The translations under genes were made by a program, and so were the position numbers. Of a DNA stretch of 64,000 bases, positions 8,237 to 17,230 are shown piece after piece. Under the pieces are notes generated by a model. That model was not told the DNA's origin and did no database searches. It was given only the letters and a program-made list of their open reading frames with translations. Source of the stretch: CAYFKJ01 sp964528595 (GTDB taxonomy: Bacteria; Pseudomonadota; Alphaproteobacteria; UBA2966); NCBI GenBank assembly GCA_964528595.1, contig CAZGTM010000004.1, positions 36,419 through 100,418 of the forward strand, in the 5' to 3' direction. Positions within the stretch are counted from its first letter, which is position 1. Each line of letters begins with the position of its first letter.

Positions 8237-8339
8237 TGCTCCCTCTCCGAATGTTTTTTCGCCCCGGATTAGTGTATGCCGGCGGGCCTGGACGACTACC
8301 CCCCTTTTACCCCTCAATGGGATAGGCTAGTAATCCGGC

Positions 8340-9005
8340 ATGACCGGGGTCGACAAACACACCTGCCCGCTCTGCGGCGGCCTGTCCGTGGCGTCCTATC
8401 ATCGTGACAAATTCCGATCGTATTCAAGCTGTCCGGCGTGTCAGCTCGTGTTCGTGCCGCCGGCCTTTCACTTGTCGGCGGCGGAAGAAAAGGCCTACTA
8501 CGATCTTCATGAAAACCGTCCGGATGATCCGGGTTACAGGCGTTTTCTCGGCCGCCTTTTCACACCGCTTAAAGACTGCCTGGCGCCGAATTCCCGGGGC
8601 CTCGATTTCGGTTGCGGTCCCGGTCCGGCGTTGGCGAAAATGTTCGAGGAAGCGGGCCACTCGGTGGCGCTATACGATATCCACTACGCGCCGGACGAGA
8701 CGGTATTAACCGCCCGGTACGATTTCATCACGCTGAGCGAGGTCGTCGAACATCTGGCCGAGCCCGGTCGGGAATTGGACCGGCTTTGGGCCGCCCTCGT
8801 TCCGGGCGGCGTGCTTGGGGTCATGACTAAGCGGGTGCGCGACGCCCAGGCCTTCAAGACCTGGCACTACATCACCGATCCCACCCACATCTGCTATTTC
8901 TCCGACGCGACCTTCCGGTGGCTGGCGGACCGCTGGTCACGAAATGGCGCGCCGGCAACACTAATTTTGGCGGGAGACGACGTCGTCCTAATCAGGAAGG
9001 ATTGA
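8340..9005 (+). CDS. Class I SAM-dependent methyltransferase with N-terminal zinc-binding motif
   Basis: 221 residues. Two CxxC pairs (C9/C12 and C31/C34) suggest a small zinc knuckle. The SAM-binding motif is LDFGCGPG (88-95), followed by the ITLSEVVEHLAEP motif typical of UbiE/Methyltransf_23-type enzymes. The arrangement of a zinc knuckle before the methyltransferase fold resembles sugar or small-molecule C-methyltransferases, but the substrate is unknown. It converges on the tyrosine-pathway gene. Confidence 0.85.
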   Translation: MTGVDKHTCPLCGGLSVASYHRDKFRSYSSCPACQLVFVPPAFHLSAAEEKAYYDLHENRPDDPGYRRFLGRLFTPLKDCLAPNSRGLDFGCGPGPALAKMFEEAGHSVALYDIHYAPDETVLTARYDFITLSEVVEHLAEPGRELDRLWAALVPGGVLGVMTKRVRDAQAFKTWHYITDPTHICYFSDATFRWLADRWSRNGAPATLILAGDDVVLIRKD

Positions 9006-9017
9006 CGGACCGGACCA

Positions 9018-9953
9018 CTACTCTTCCGGCGGATGAGGGACCTCGGCTTGGCCGGCGTCGATGACTTCGCGGCGGATTCGGCGGGTGCGGGTAAAAAGGT
9101 CGAACAGGATATCGCCGTCGCCCCAGCGGATGGCCCGCTGCAAGGCCGTCAGATCCTCGCTGAAGCGGCCGAGCATCTCCAGCACCGCTTCGCGGTTATT
9201 GAGGAAGACATCCCGCCACATGGTCGGGTCGGAGGCCGCGATGCGGGTAAAGTCGTGAAAACCGCCGCCGGCGTATTTGACGACCTCGGAGCGCGTGACT
9301 TCCTCCATGTCGGCGGCGGTGCCGACTATGTTGTAGGCGATCAGATGCGGCAGGTGCGAGGTTACGGCCAGAACCAAGTCGTGGTGCTTGGCGTCCATGA
9401 AATCGACCGTGCTGCCGAGACACTGCCAAAACTGCGCCAATCGGTCCACTGCATTCTGATCGGTGCCGGGCGGCGGCGTCAGGATGCACCAGTGCCCGTC
9501 GAACAGTTCCGCAAAACCGGATTCGGGGCCGGAGTGCTCGGTGCCCGCCACGGGGTGGCCAGGAATAAAATGAACGCCTTCCGGCACCAGCGGGCCGACA
9601 TCCCGCACGACGGCCGCCTTGACGGAGCCGACGTCGGTTATGGTCGATCCCGGCTTCAATACCGGACAGATTTGTGCCGCCATTTCGCCAAAAGCACCGA
9701 CCGGCGTGCCGAGAATGACCAAATCGGCATCCTTAGCGGCCGCGGCGGCATCGGTGCCGCCCTCGTGAATGAAGCCCAATTCCAAAGCCTTATCGACGGA
9801 AGCCTGGGTGCGCGAATAGCCGATCACCTGGTTCGCCAAACCGTGACGCAACACCGCCCGGGCAATGGAACCGTTTTCCAGCCCGACGCCGATTAGGGCG
9901 ATGCGCTCATAGAGCGGCGCGTTGCCAGTTTCCGGGGGATCGGACGCTGCCAT
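9018..9953 (-). CDS. tyrC: Prephenate/arogenate dehydrogenase
   Basis: 311 residues from the ATG at 9953 (MAASDPPE), 4 bp after the hisC stop; the open frame extends upstream but only as overlap with hisC. It oxidatively decarboxylates prephenate or arogenate in tyrosine synthesis. The N-terminal Rossmann motif is IGVGLENGSIARA, followed by the conserved GSVKAAVV and GHPVAGTEHSGPESG stretches and the SHLPHLIAY motif. It ends the chorismate mutase - hisC - tyrC operon. Prephenate versus arogenate preference cannot be read here. Confidence 0.93.
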   Translation of the reverse strand: MAASDPPETGNAPLYERIALIGVGLENGSIARAVLRHGLANQVIGYSRTQASVDKALELGFIHEGGTDAAAAAKDADLVILGTPVGAFGEMAAQICPVLKPGSTITDVGSVKAAVVRDVGPLVPEGVHFIPGHPVAGTEHSGPESGFAELFDGHWCILTPPPGTDQNAVDRLAQFWQCLGSTVDFMDAKHHDLVLAVTSHLPHLIAYNIVGTAADMEEVTRSEVVKYAGGGFHDFTRIAASDPTMWRDVFLNNREAVLEMLGRFSEDLTALQRAIRWGDGDILFDLFTRTRRIRREVIDAGQAEVPHPPEE

Positions 9954-9957
9954 CGTC

Positions 9958-11067
9958 TTACTCCGTGGCCTCTCTTGCCAGGAACTCACGCACCGCTTCG
10001 ACAACGGCACGGCATTCATCCTCCAGCCCGATGGTGATGCGCAAATAATGGCCCAGGCTGTAGGCCTTGAGATCGCGCACCAGCACGCCCCGGCTCTCCA
10101 TGTATGCCAGTGCGGCATCCGCCTGGGCTTCGTCAGCAAAGCCGAGCAACACGAAATTGGTCACGCTGGGTACGATGTTGTTGCAGCCCAGCTCCCTGAA
10201 CTGGGTTACCGTCCAGGCCAGCCACTCGTTGTTGTGATCGATCACCCGGTCGAGAAATTCCGTGTCATCCAAAGCCGCGACACCGGCGGCCTGGGCCGGA
10301 ACGGTGACGTTGAAGGGGCTTCTCAGCCGGTTCAACACGTCGGCAACCGAGGCCGGCGCATAACACCAGCCGAGGCGTACCGCCGCCAGGCCGTAGGCCT
10401 TGGAAAAGGTACGCGTCACCACGACGTTTTCCGCATTGCGCGCGATCTCCAGCCCGGCATCGTAATCCGGCGCGCCGACATATTCGGCATAGGCCGCGTC
10501 GATCACCATGAGAATGTCGTCGCGCAATCCTTCGTGCAGGCGGCGGACTTCGCTGTCGGGGATGTAGGTGCCGGTGGCATTGGGATTGGTCAGAAAGACG
10601 ATGCGCGTTTTATCGGTCACCGCCGCCAACAGCGCGTCCACGTCCACCCGGCAGTTCACCTCGGGCGCCGTGACCGGCGTCGCCCCGGCTCCGAGCGAAG
10701 CCAGGCGGTAGACGACGAAGCCATGGTCGCTGAACAGGACTTCCTCGTCCAATCCGGCGTAGCCGCGCGTCAGCATGTAAAGCACTTCGTCCGAGCCGTC
10801 GCCGCAAACGATGCGGTCGGCCTCGATGCCGTGTTTTTCCGCCAACGCCTGACGCAGTTCAACCGCACCGCCGTCGGGATAGCGGTGCAGATCGGTCGAG
10901 ATCGCCTGATAGGCCGCCACCGCCTTTTCGCTGGCGCCCAGGGCGCATTCGTTGGAGGACAGTTTGTAGATTTTTTCGACCCCTTCGGCCTTCGATGCGC
11001 CGGCGCGGTAGGCCGGGGCTTGCAGAATGCCGGGGCGAGGAATGGGTCCGCTCACATCAATATCCAA
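9958..11067 (-). CDS. hisC: Histidinol-phosphate / aromatic amino acid aminotransferase
   Basis: 369 residues. A PLP-dependent fold-type I aminotransferase with the HisC N-terminal motif LSSNECALG, NPNATGT (161-167), the D190 region IDAAYAEY, and the Schiff-base lysine K223 in RTFSKAYGLAAVRLGW. In this operon position the enzyme is expected to act mainly on aromatic substrates (prephenate or phenylpyruvate-type) and perhaps also on histidinol phosphate. It lies between chorismate mutase and tyrC on the same strand. Confidence 0.93.
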   Translation of the reverse strand: MDIDVSGPIPRPGILQAPAYRAGASKAEGVEKIYKLSSNECALGASEKAVAAYQAISTDLHRYPDGGAVELRQALAEKHGIEADRIVCGDGSDEVLYMLTRGYAGLDEEVLFSDHGFVVYRLASLGAGATPVTAPEVNCRVDVDALLAAVTDKTRIVFLTNPNATGTYIPDSEVRRLHEGLRDDILMVIDAAYAEYVGAPDYDAGLEIARNAENVVVTRTFSKAYGLAAVRLGWCYAPASVADVLNRLRSPFNVTVPAQAAGVAALDDTEFLDRVIDHNNEWLAWTVTQFRELGCNNIVPSVTNFVLLGFADEAQADAALAYMESRGVLVRDLKAYSLGHYLRITIGLEDECRAVVEAVREFLAREATE

Positions 11068-11121
11068 TCAGATTTTATCGTTTCAATTTTTCAAAGTCGG
11101 AAAGTTTAGCGTCTCGGTGGT

Positions 11122-12009
11122 CTAATTGTCGTGATCGACCGTATAGGGCACGGCGTAACCGCCAATGCGGATAACCCGGTCCACGGCACCGTCGGCTTTC
11201 TTGATGAAGGCCGTGACCCGCGGATCCTTTGGCTTCACGTAGCCGTCGATTTCCACCAGATGCAGCCATTCGGGCTGATCGCCGCCCTTGTCGACGACGG
11301 CGATAATCCTGCCGTTGAGTTTCACGTCCGCCAGTCGTTCGTGCAGCCGGGCGCGGCTGATTTGTGGGTCCGCCGCGACGACGATCAGACTGATGTCGTC
11401 GTCCGTCGAAGCATGGTCGATGGGGGCGATCGCCATGGCGCCGAGACCTTCGAACCAGGCCTCGCGGTCCTGAACGAAAGGCAGCCGGGCGATTACTCTG
11501 GGCGCATTATCCATTTCGGCCGCCAGGTGCGTCCACCACGGCTCGTCCTCGCCGTCGTGGGGCAGGGGAAGGATACCGACCGTCCCCTCGCCGTCCATGA
11601 CCGCGCGCAATACCACGCCGTGGCTGCGGTGCAGGGTCATCTGGGTCGCCGAGCCGAAGTGCATCCGGGCCAAATCCCAGTACCCGACCGATTTTTCCGG
11701 GGCGCAAACGGCGACACTCAGAGGGCTTTGCAGCGCCGTGAAGGCTGAGATGAGTTCGCGCCAGACCCGGGCGACGACAACCTCGGGCAGGCGGCCGTCG
11801 TGACGGCTCAGGATGCGCCGCATGAGCCGCGCTTCCCGATCCGGCCGCATACCATTTGAAGCGCGGATTTCGCCGCCGTCATCCTTGGCCTTGACCGCCC
11901 TGATCCGCTCGACCACGTCGGTTCGGCCCATCAACAGGTCGAGCACCTTGTCGTCGATGGCGTCTATTTGCTGACGCAGCTTATCGAGGTTGTCGGTCTT
12001 GCGGCTCAT
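11122..12009 (-). CDS. AroQ-type chorismate mutase with a C-terminal degenerate prephenate-dehydratase-like region
   Basis: 295 residues. Residues about 6-95 form an AroQ helical chorismate mutase (LDKLRQQIDAIDDKVLDLL...R...). The remainder resembles a type II periplasmic-binding fold as in prephenate dehydratase, with SVAVCAPEKSVGYWDL and VGILPLPHDG replacing the usual motifs, but the TRF catalytic motif of active dehydratases is not visible. The family is usual in Rhodospirillales as chorismate mutase. First gene of the aromatic operon. An inverted repeat TTGGC-N11-GCCAA (12070-12090) lies about 60 bp upstream and may be regulatory. Confidence 0.85.
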   Translation of the reverse strand: MSRKTDNLDKLRQQIDAIDDKVLDLLMGRTDVVERIRAVKAKDDGGEIRASNGMRPDREARLMRRILSRHDGRLPEVVVARVWRELISAFTALQSPLSVAVCAPEKSVGYWDLARMHFGSATQMTLHRSHGVVLRAVMDGEGTVGILPLPHDGEDEPWWTHLAAEMDNAPRVIARLPFVQDREAWFEGLGAMAIAPIDHASTDDDISLIVVAADPQISRARLHERLADVKLNGRIIAVVDKGGDQPEWLHLVEIDGYVKPKDPRVTAFIKKADGAVDRVIRIGGYAVPYTVDHDN

Positions 12010-12134
12010 GGTCCGATCTTCGGATCAATTTTCCTGAGGGTTCTTGAAGGCCGCTAGTAGTAGTCCCGGTTGGCCGGAAAATAAAGCCAAACATTGCAAA
12101 GATGGAGCGCCCATGAGTGTCTCCACAGTGCAGA

Positions 12135-12914
12135 TTAGCGATCTAATCGCGTCGATACGCCACCGGGAACCGCGCGCGCCGCTCGGGCCTTTGCCTTGCG
12201 CTTGGCCGGCAGGCGTTCCGGCGTCACGGCGTAAATCTGCTTTCCCGCCTCGACCAACAGCGCACCGGCCAGGCCGAACCCCCAGCGCCGCCCGATTTTC
12301 TCGAACAAAGGCGCAAAACGCAGCACCATGCCGATGGTGCTGGGCGGCACGAATAGGGCCGTCTCGGCAATGTCGGGCGAAAAACTCGTTTCACGCAGCA
12401 GATGCGTTAGTTGGGGCGGCGAATAGGGGCGGCCGTGCCCGAACGGCGTGCGCTCGAGACGGGCCCAAATCCCGCGGCGGTTCGGCACCACGACCAACAG
12501 CCGCCCGGGCGGAGTCAACACGCGCCAGATCTCTTCCAGCATCGGCCCCACCTGCTCGGCGTTTTCAAGGCCATGCACCAAAAGCACCCGGTCGATCGAA
12601 CTGTCCGGAAACGGCAGTTCGGTTTCGTCCGCCAGGGCCACGACGTTTTGGTCGCCGCGCGGCCAGTGCACGACGCCCTGGGGCGCGGGCATGGCCGCCA
12701 GGGTGCGCTCGGCCTCTTCGCGGAACGGCATGAGGTAGGGTGTGGCATACCCCAACCCCAGCACCCGCAAACCCGTCAGTTCCGGCCATATTTCACGGAT
12801 ACGGCGGCGGATTGTCCGCCGCGCCAACTGGCCCAGGCGGCCCGCGTAGAATTGCGAAAGATCAATGACATCGGGGCGCATGGGGCTGACCATAGCATGA
12901 CGCGAAGCCGCCAT
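12135..12914 (-). CDS. Class I SAM-dependent methyltransferase
   Basis: 259 residues from the first ATG; internal ATGs at 12893 and 12881 (MRPDVIDLSQFYAGRLG) are equally plausible starts and the last fits the family better. Motif I is LRVLGLGYATPYL, with VLLVHGLENAE and the conserved EIWRVLTPPGRLLVVVPNRRG. The C-terminus ends in a basic lysine/arginine-rich tail. This methyltransferase is often found divergent from glyoxalase II in alphaproteobacteria, as here. The substrate is unknown. Confidence 0.85.
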   Translation of the reverse strand: MAASRHAMVSPMRPDVIDLSQFYAGRLGQLARRTIRRRIREIWPELTGLRVLGLGYATPYLMPFREEAERTLAAMPAPQGVVHWPRGDQNVVALADETELPFPDSSIDRVLLVHGLENAEQVGPMLEEIWRVLTPPGRLLVVVPNRRGIWARLERTPFGHGRPYSPPQLTHLLRETSFSPDIAETALFVPPSTIGMVLRFAPLFEKIGRRWGFGLAGALLVEAGKQIYAVTPERLPAKRKAKARAARAVPGGVSTRLDR

Positions 12915-12994
12915 GACAGGTGTTGGTGACTCACCTTAAGGCCTGTATAAAATGGCGGTTTGTTGATTGTGAACCGCTTTGTGGAGGTAGTCGG

Positions 12995-13765
12995 ATGACC
13001 CGCGTCGAAATACATCAGGTGCCCGTCCTGAACGACAATTACGTTTATTTGCTCAACGATCACGCCAGCAGTACGTGCGGCATCGTTGATCCTGCCGTCG
13101 CCGGCCCCGTGATCGAAGCGCTTGACCGATTGGGCTGGAAACCGAGTTGGGTCTTGAACACCCACCACCACGGCGACCACACCGGCGCCAATCTGGAATT
13201 CAAACAGCGTTATAACTGCCAGATCGTCGGCCCGCGCGCCGAGGCCGACAACATCCCCGGCCTCGACCTGGCGGTGGGTGACGGCGATACCTTCAGCCTG
13301 GGCGATGCTGAGGCGACGGTTTTCGACGTCCCCGGGCATACCTCGGGCCACATCGCCTTCTGGTTCAAGGACTCCGACGCTTTGTTCTGCGGCGACGCGC
13401 TGTTCGCCCTGGGTTGCGGCCGCGTGTTCGAAGGCACGTATGAGCAAATGTGGAGGTCATTGGACAAATTGCGGGTGCTGCCGGGGGAAACCCAGATCTA
13501 CTGCGCCCACGAATACACCGAGGCAAATCTTCGTTTCGCACTCGATATCGAGCCGAACAACGCCGCTCTGAACAGCCGCGGCGACATTATTTTCGAGGCC
13601 CGCAAGTCCAGCAAACCGACCGTGCCCTCCAGCATGGCTGACGAACTGGCCACCAACCCGTTCCTGCGGGCGGACGACCCGGTTCTTCAGGAAGCCCTGG
13701 GCATGATGGGGGCCGACCCGCTGGCGGTGTTTTCCGAAGTCCGCACGCGCAAGGACAATTTCTAG
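12995..13765 (+). CDS. gloB: Hydroxyacylglutathione hydrolase (glyoxalase II)
   Basis: 256 residues, the usual length. Start at the ATG at 12995, with GGAGG at 12983-12987; the longer open frame from 12920 is rejected. It hydrolyses S-lactoylglutathione to lactate and glutathione in methylglyoxal detoxification. The metallo-beta-lactamase motif THHHGDH is at 56-62, followed by VPGHTSGH, FCGDALFALGCGR and CAHEYTEANLRFA, all typical of GloB. Confidence 0.96.
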   Translation: MTRVEIHQVPVLNDNYVYLLNDHASSTCGIVDPAVAGPVIEALDRLGWKPSWVLNTHHHGDHTGANLEFKQRYNCQIVGPRAEADNIPGLDLAVGDGDTFSLGDAEATVFDVPGHTSGHIAFWFKDSDALFCGDALFALGCGRVFEGTYEQMWRSLDKLRVLPGETQIYCAHEYTEANLRFALDIEPNNAALNSRGDIIFEARKSSKPTVPSSMADELATNPFLRADDPVLQEALGMMGADPLAVFSEVRTRKDNF

Positions 13766-13768
13766 GCC

Positions 13769-14206
13769 GTGGCGCTTTCCGCAGCAGACGTGATTGACCG
13801 ACTCAAGCTGCAGCCGCACCCGGAGGGCGGCCACTATGCCGAAACCTGGCGGCACCAGCCGGCGGATGGGGAGCGTGGTTCCAGCACGGCCATCTATTAC
13901 CTGCTGGCGGCGGGAGAACGCTCGCACTGGCATCGCGTCGACGCGGCCGAGATCTGGCACTACTACGCCGGCGACGCCCTCGCGCTGTCGATCAGCGAAA
14001 TTGGCCAGGCGACCGAAATCACGGTGCTCGGCTCCGGCCTGGCGACGGGACAGCGGCCGCAAGCGATCGTGCCGGCCCAAGCCTGGCAGAGCGCCGAGAG
14101 TCTGGGCGACTGGACCCTGGTCGGCTGCACCGTCAGTCCCGCCTTCCAGTTCAAGGGTTTCGAAATGGCCCCGCCGGACTGGCGGCCGGGCGACAAGCTC
14201 CCCTAG
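13769..14206 (+). CDS. DUF985 cupin protein
   Basis: 145 residues starting at GTG 13769, 3 bp after the gloB stop. The DUF985 (cupin_5) pattern is clear: LQPHPEGGHYAETWR at the N-terminus, then STAIYYLLAAGERSHWHRVDAAEIWHYY and the late LVGCTVSPAFQFKGFEMA. The family's function is unknown; some members bind metal or sugar nucleotides. It is probably co-transcribed with gloB and overlaps the convergent amidohydrolase gene by 4 bp. Confidence 0.9.
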   Translation: MALSAADVIDRLKLQPHPEGGHYAETWRHQPADGERGSSTAIYYLLAAGERSHWHRVDAAEIWHYYAGDALALSISEIGQATEITVLGSGLATGQRPQAIVPAQAWQSAESLGDWTLVGCTVSPAFQFKGFEMAPPDWRPGDKLP

Positions 14207-15183
14207 ATATCGAATATCCGCAGCACATTGTCGCCACGCACTTTGTCGCGCTGATCCGCCGGCAGGGCGTCGACACGGCTTAGACAGCCGGCCATATCGC
14301 CGATGTTGTGCGGATAGTCCGAGCCGTACACGACGTTGTCCGCGCCCGCGACGTCGAGGCAGAGGTTCAGCGCGCCCTGGGTGAAAACGACGCTGTCAAA
14401 ATAGAGCTGCGGGAAATAGCTGCTGGGCGGGCGTTCGATGACCTCACGGGCGGGCGGCATGTTCTGATGGCAAAAGTCCAGTCGTCCGACGATGTAGGGC
14501 AGATATCCGCCGCCGTGCGAGGCGATGATCTTGAGCTTCTTGTAGCGGTCGAAAAAGCCGTCGTAGATCATGCGTGAAATCGCCAGCGTGGTGTCGAACA
14601 TGAAGCCCACCGAAGCCGTCAGGTTGAAGCGCTGAACATCCATTTCGCCCACCCCCGGCGGCGCACCCGGATGAACCAGCACCGGCAGTTCCTTGGCGTC
14701 GATGGCGGCCCAGATCGGCGCCAGGGTCGGGTCCGTCAGCGACATACCGACGACATTGGCCGAAACGAACACGCCGACCGCGCCGGCGGCGTGCGCGCGG
14801 TCCAGTTCCGCCACGGCCAGTTCCGGGTACTGCCAGGGCAAGGTGGCGAACCAGCGCAACCGGTCGGGCCAGATCGATTGCTGTTCGGCAAAATGATCGT
14901 TCATCATCACGGACGTCTGGTTGCTGGCCTCGGCGCCGCCCCAATAGGCGCTGGGACAGGTCAGCGACACGATCGCCATGTCGACGCCGGCCTCGTCCAT
15001 TTTCTTGATGCGCATGTCGAAATCGAACATGCCCGGCATCAGGGTCATGAACGGCGCGTCGTGCATATGGATGACGTCCTGGCCCTTCAGCGCCTTGACG
15101 GAATATTCCGGCCCGCCGAACTCCTGAATGCGCTGGAGCCAATGATCGCTCAGCATGTGGGTGTGTACGTCAATTACCGGCAT
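14203..15183 (-). CDS. ACMSD-type amidohydrolase (decarboxylase-like)
   Basis: 326 residues of the amidohydrolase_2 family, which includes aminocarboxymuconate-semialdehyde and resorcylate decarboxylases. Metal-ligand motifs are complete: DVHTH at residues 5-9, the VHPGAPP histidine, SHGGGYLPY and the late GSDYPHN aspartate. It probably decarboxylates or hydrolyses an aromatic or ring-cleavage product. It lies in a strand run with the TRAP transporter, which suggests it acts on the imported substrate. Exact substrate unknown. Confidence 0.85.
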   Translation of the reverse strand: MPVIDVHTHMLSDHWLQRIQEFGGPEYSVKALKGQDVIHMHDAPFMTLMPGMFDFDMRIKKMDEAGVDMAIVSLTCPSAYWGGAEASNQTSVMMNDHFAEQQSIWPDRLRWFATLPWQYPELAVAELDRAHAAGAVGVFVSANVVGMSLTDPTLAPIWAAIDAKELPVLVHPGAPPGVGEMDVQRFNLTASVGFMFDTTLAISRMIYDGFFDRYKKLKIIASHGGGYLPYIVGRLDFCHQNMPPAREVIERPPSSYFPQLYFDSVVFTQGALNLCLDVAGADNVVYGSDYPHNIGDMAGCLSRVDALPADQRDKVRGDNVLRIFDI

Positions 15184-15215
15184 GTGAAACTCCCTTGATA
15201 GACAACTCGTTGCAG

Positions 15216-17147
15216 TCAGGCCCGGTCGGCCGACCGCGCGGCGCGCTTGGCCTTGAAATAGACAAAGGCCAACAATGCAAGGCCGACCGCTGCACCGGCC
15301 AAGTCGGTCAGGGCCGCGCCTTCAAAGGCGCCCGCCGGCATGAGTGCAAGCAGACCTGACGCGGCGAAGGCCAACCGCATCAGCGGGCTGACCGGCTCCA
15401 CCAGAAAGCCCGCAACGGCGATGGATACCAGCCAAACCCCGAGGATGGCGGTGATGATGGCCATCGTGATCTCGCCGCCGTCACCGATGAGCAACAGCGT
15501 GGGCGACATCACGAACAAAAACGGCACGACATAGGCCATCCAGCCAAACCGCACGGCGGACCAGCCGGTCTTCATGGGCTCGGATCCCGCCACCCCGGCG
15601 GCGGCGAAGGCGGCGATGGCGACGGGCGGCGTGATCATCGACATCATGCCGAAATACATGACGTAGAGATGGGCCGCGATGGGTTCGACGCCGACCTCGA
15701 TCAAGGCCGGCGCGACCAGCGCCGCCAACAGGATGTAGACCCCGACCGTCGGCAAGCCCATGCCCAGGATGATGCAGACGACGGCCGACAGGCTGAGCAA
15801 AAGAAACAGGCTGCCTTCGCCGATTTGCACCAGCGCCAAGGTGAGATTGAAGCCCAGTCCGCTAATTCCCAGGACGCCGATGACGATGCCGGCGGCGACG
15901 CACACCATGATGATGTCCAGCGTCACGAAGCCCGCCTTGTAGACGCCCGCCATCAATTGCGCCAAGCCCGGCCGCTCGCCCTTGTAACCGAGTCCCATTG
16001 CCAGAACGATGAGCACGGCCGCCGCCATCAGCGCCGCCAGTTGCGGGGGCTGGTTGTACTTGAACAGCGCGACGATCAGAACCGCAAAGGGGATGAGGAA
16101 ATAAAGGCCCGACAGCACGCCTTTCGATGACGGAATTTCGCCTTTTTCCAATCCACTGGCCCCGAGCTTGGCCGCCTCGAGGTCTGCCTGGATGAACAGG
16201 GCGACGTAGTAGAGAAGCCCCGGCAGCAGCGCCGCCAGAACGATCTCGGCATAGGAGATTTGCAAAAACTCCGCCATCAGAAACGCCGACGCCCCCATCA
16301 CCGGCGGCATGAGCTGACCGCCCGTCGAGGCCACGGCTTCGATGGCCGCCGCCCGGTCGGCGGGATATCCCGCCTTTTTGATCATCGGGATGGTGACGAC
16401 ACCGGTGGCCGCGACATTGGCCACCGCGCTGCCGGAAATGGAGCCGAACAATCCCGACGCCATAACCGCGATCTTGGCCGGCCCACCGCGAAATTTACCC
16501 ATCGTCAGCATGGCGATGTCCGTGAAGAAATTGGCGCCGCCGCTGGTGTTGAGCAACTGGCCGAACAGCAAAAAGGCGATGACGATGGTCGTCGCCACCG
16601 CCAGGGGCAAGCCGAGGATACCGTTGACGTCAAGTGCCAGGTACGCCGTCAGCTTTTGCCAGTCCGTCGGCCGCGCGGCCAGCCGTCCGTCAAACTGATC
16701 GCCAAGCAGGGCATAGGAGATGAAGACGAGGGCGATGATCGGCAGGGTATTGCCGGTGGCCCGCCGCAACCCCTCCAGCCCCAGCGCCATGGCGATGCCG
16801 CCGGCGACGATGGCGTCAAGCGGCCTGAGAAGAATGAGGTCGGCGAGACGCTGGTATTCCCAGGTGAGATAGCCGACCGCGGCAAACCCCATGAGGGCCG
16901 AGAGCCAATCGTACCAAGGAACGTGTCCTCGCGGCTCCTTTCGCTTCAGAGGCATGGTGATGAACGTGAGCGGGAGGGCCAAACCCAGCATGGCCGCGAA
17001 AAACTGCGCCGGATAGAGGTCGAGATCCAGATAGAGCGGCAGGTCCAGCGCCCAGGCGATGGCGGCCAGCGTCATCAGGGAGGCGATCGATTTGCCCGCA
17101 ATGTCGGCAAAACCGGCGTGCGGGCCTTCGCTGACTTCCTGGTCCAA
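15216..17147 (-). CDS. TRAP transporter fused permease (4TM/12TM)
   Basis: 643 residues, nearly all hydrophobic, matching the TAXI-type fused DctQ-DctM permease. The central region has the family stretch GGPAKIAVMASGLFGSISGSAV followed by MPPVMGASAFLMAEFL, and near the end ILGMGLPTVGVYI. It imports organic acids using the sodium or proton gradient with the TAXI binding protein encoded just upstream in transcription order. An intrinsic terminator separates the two genes, so the permease is expected to be made in smaller amounts. Confidence 0.93.
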   Translation of the reverse strand: MDQEVSEGPHAGFADIAGKSIASLMTLAAIAWALDLPLYLDLDLYPAQFFAAMLGLALPLTFITMPLKRKEPRGHVPWYDWLSALMGFAAVGYLTWEYQRLADLILLRPLDAIVAGGIAMALGLEGLRRATGNTLPIIALVFISYALLGDQFDGRLAARPTDWQKLTAYLALDVNGILGLPLAVATTIVIAFLLFGQLLNTSGGANFFTDIAMLTMGKFRGGPAKIAVMASGLFGSISGSAVANVAATGVVTIPMIKKAGYPADRAAAIEAVASTGGQLMPPVMGASAFLMAEFLQISYAEIVLAALLPGLLYYVALFIQADLEAAKLGASGLEKGEIPSSKGVLSGLYFLIPFAVLIVALFKYNQPPQLAALMAAAVLIVLAMGLGYKGERPGLAQLMAGVYKAGFVTLDIIMVCVAAGIVIGVLGISGLGFNLTLALVQIGEGSLFLLLSLSAVVCIILGMGLPTVGVYILLAALVAPALIEVGVEPIAAHLYVMYFGMMSMITPPVAIAAFAAAGVAGSEPMKTGWSAVRFGWMAYVVPFLFVMSPTLLLIGDGGEITMAIITAILGVWLVSIAVAGFLVEPVSPLMRLAFAASGLLALMPAGAFEGAALTDLAGAAVGLALLAFVYFKAKRAARSADRA

Positions 17148-17170
17148 GCTACGCGCCCCGTATCATTTCC

Positions 17171-17206
17171 AAAAAAAGGTCCGGCGGACTTGTCTGCCCG
17201 CCGGAC
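17171..17206 (-). terminator. Intrinsic terminator/attenuator between TAXI binding protein and permease
   Basis: On the minus strand, a 9-bp G+C-rich stem (17206-17198 with 17187-17179, GTCCGGCGG/CCGCCGGAC, 10-nt loop) is followed by a run of seven Ts (17177-17171). It lies in the 83-bp gap after the binding-protein stop and before the permease start, and so should partly end transcription, giving more binding protein than permease. Confidence 0.8.
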
Positions 17207-17230
17207 TCGGATGGTGTTGTCACGCGGCGG

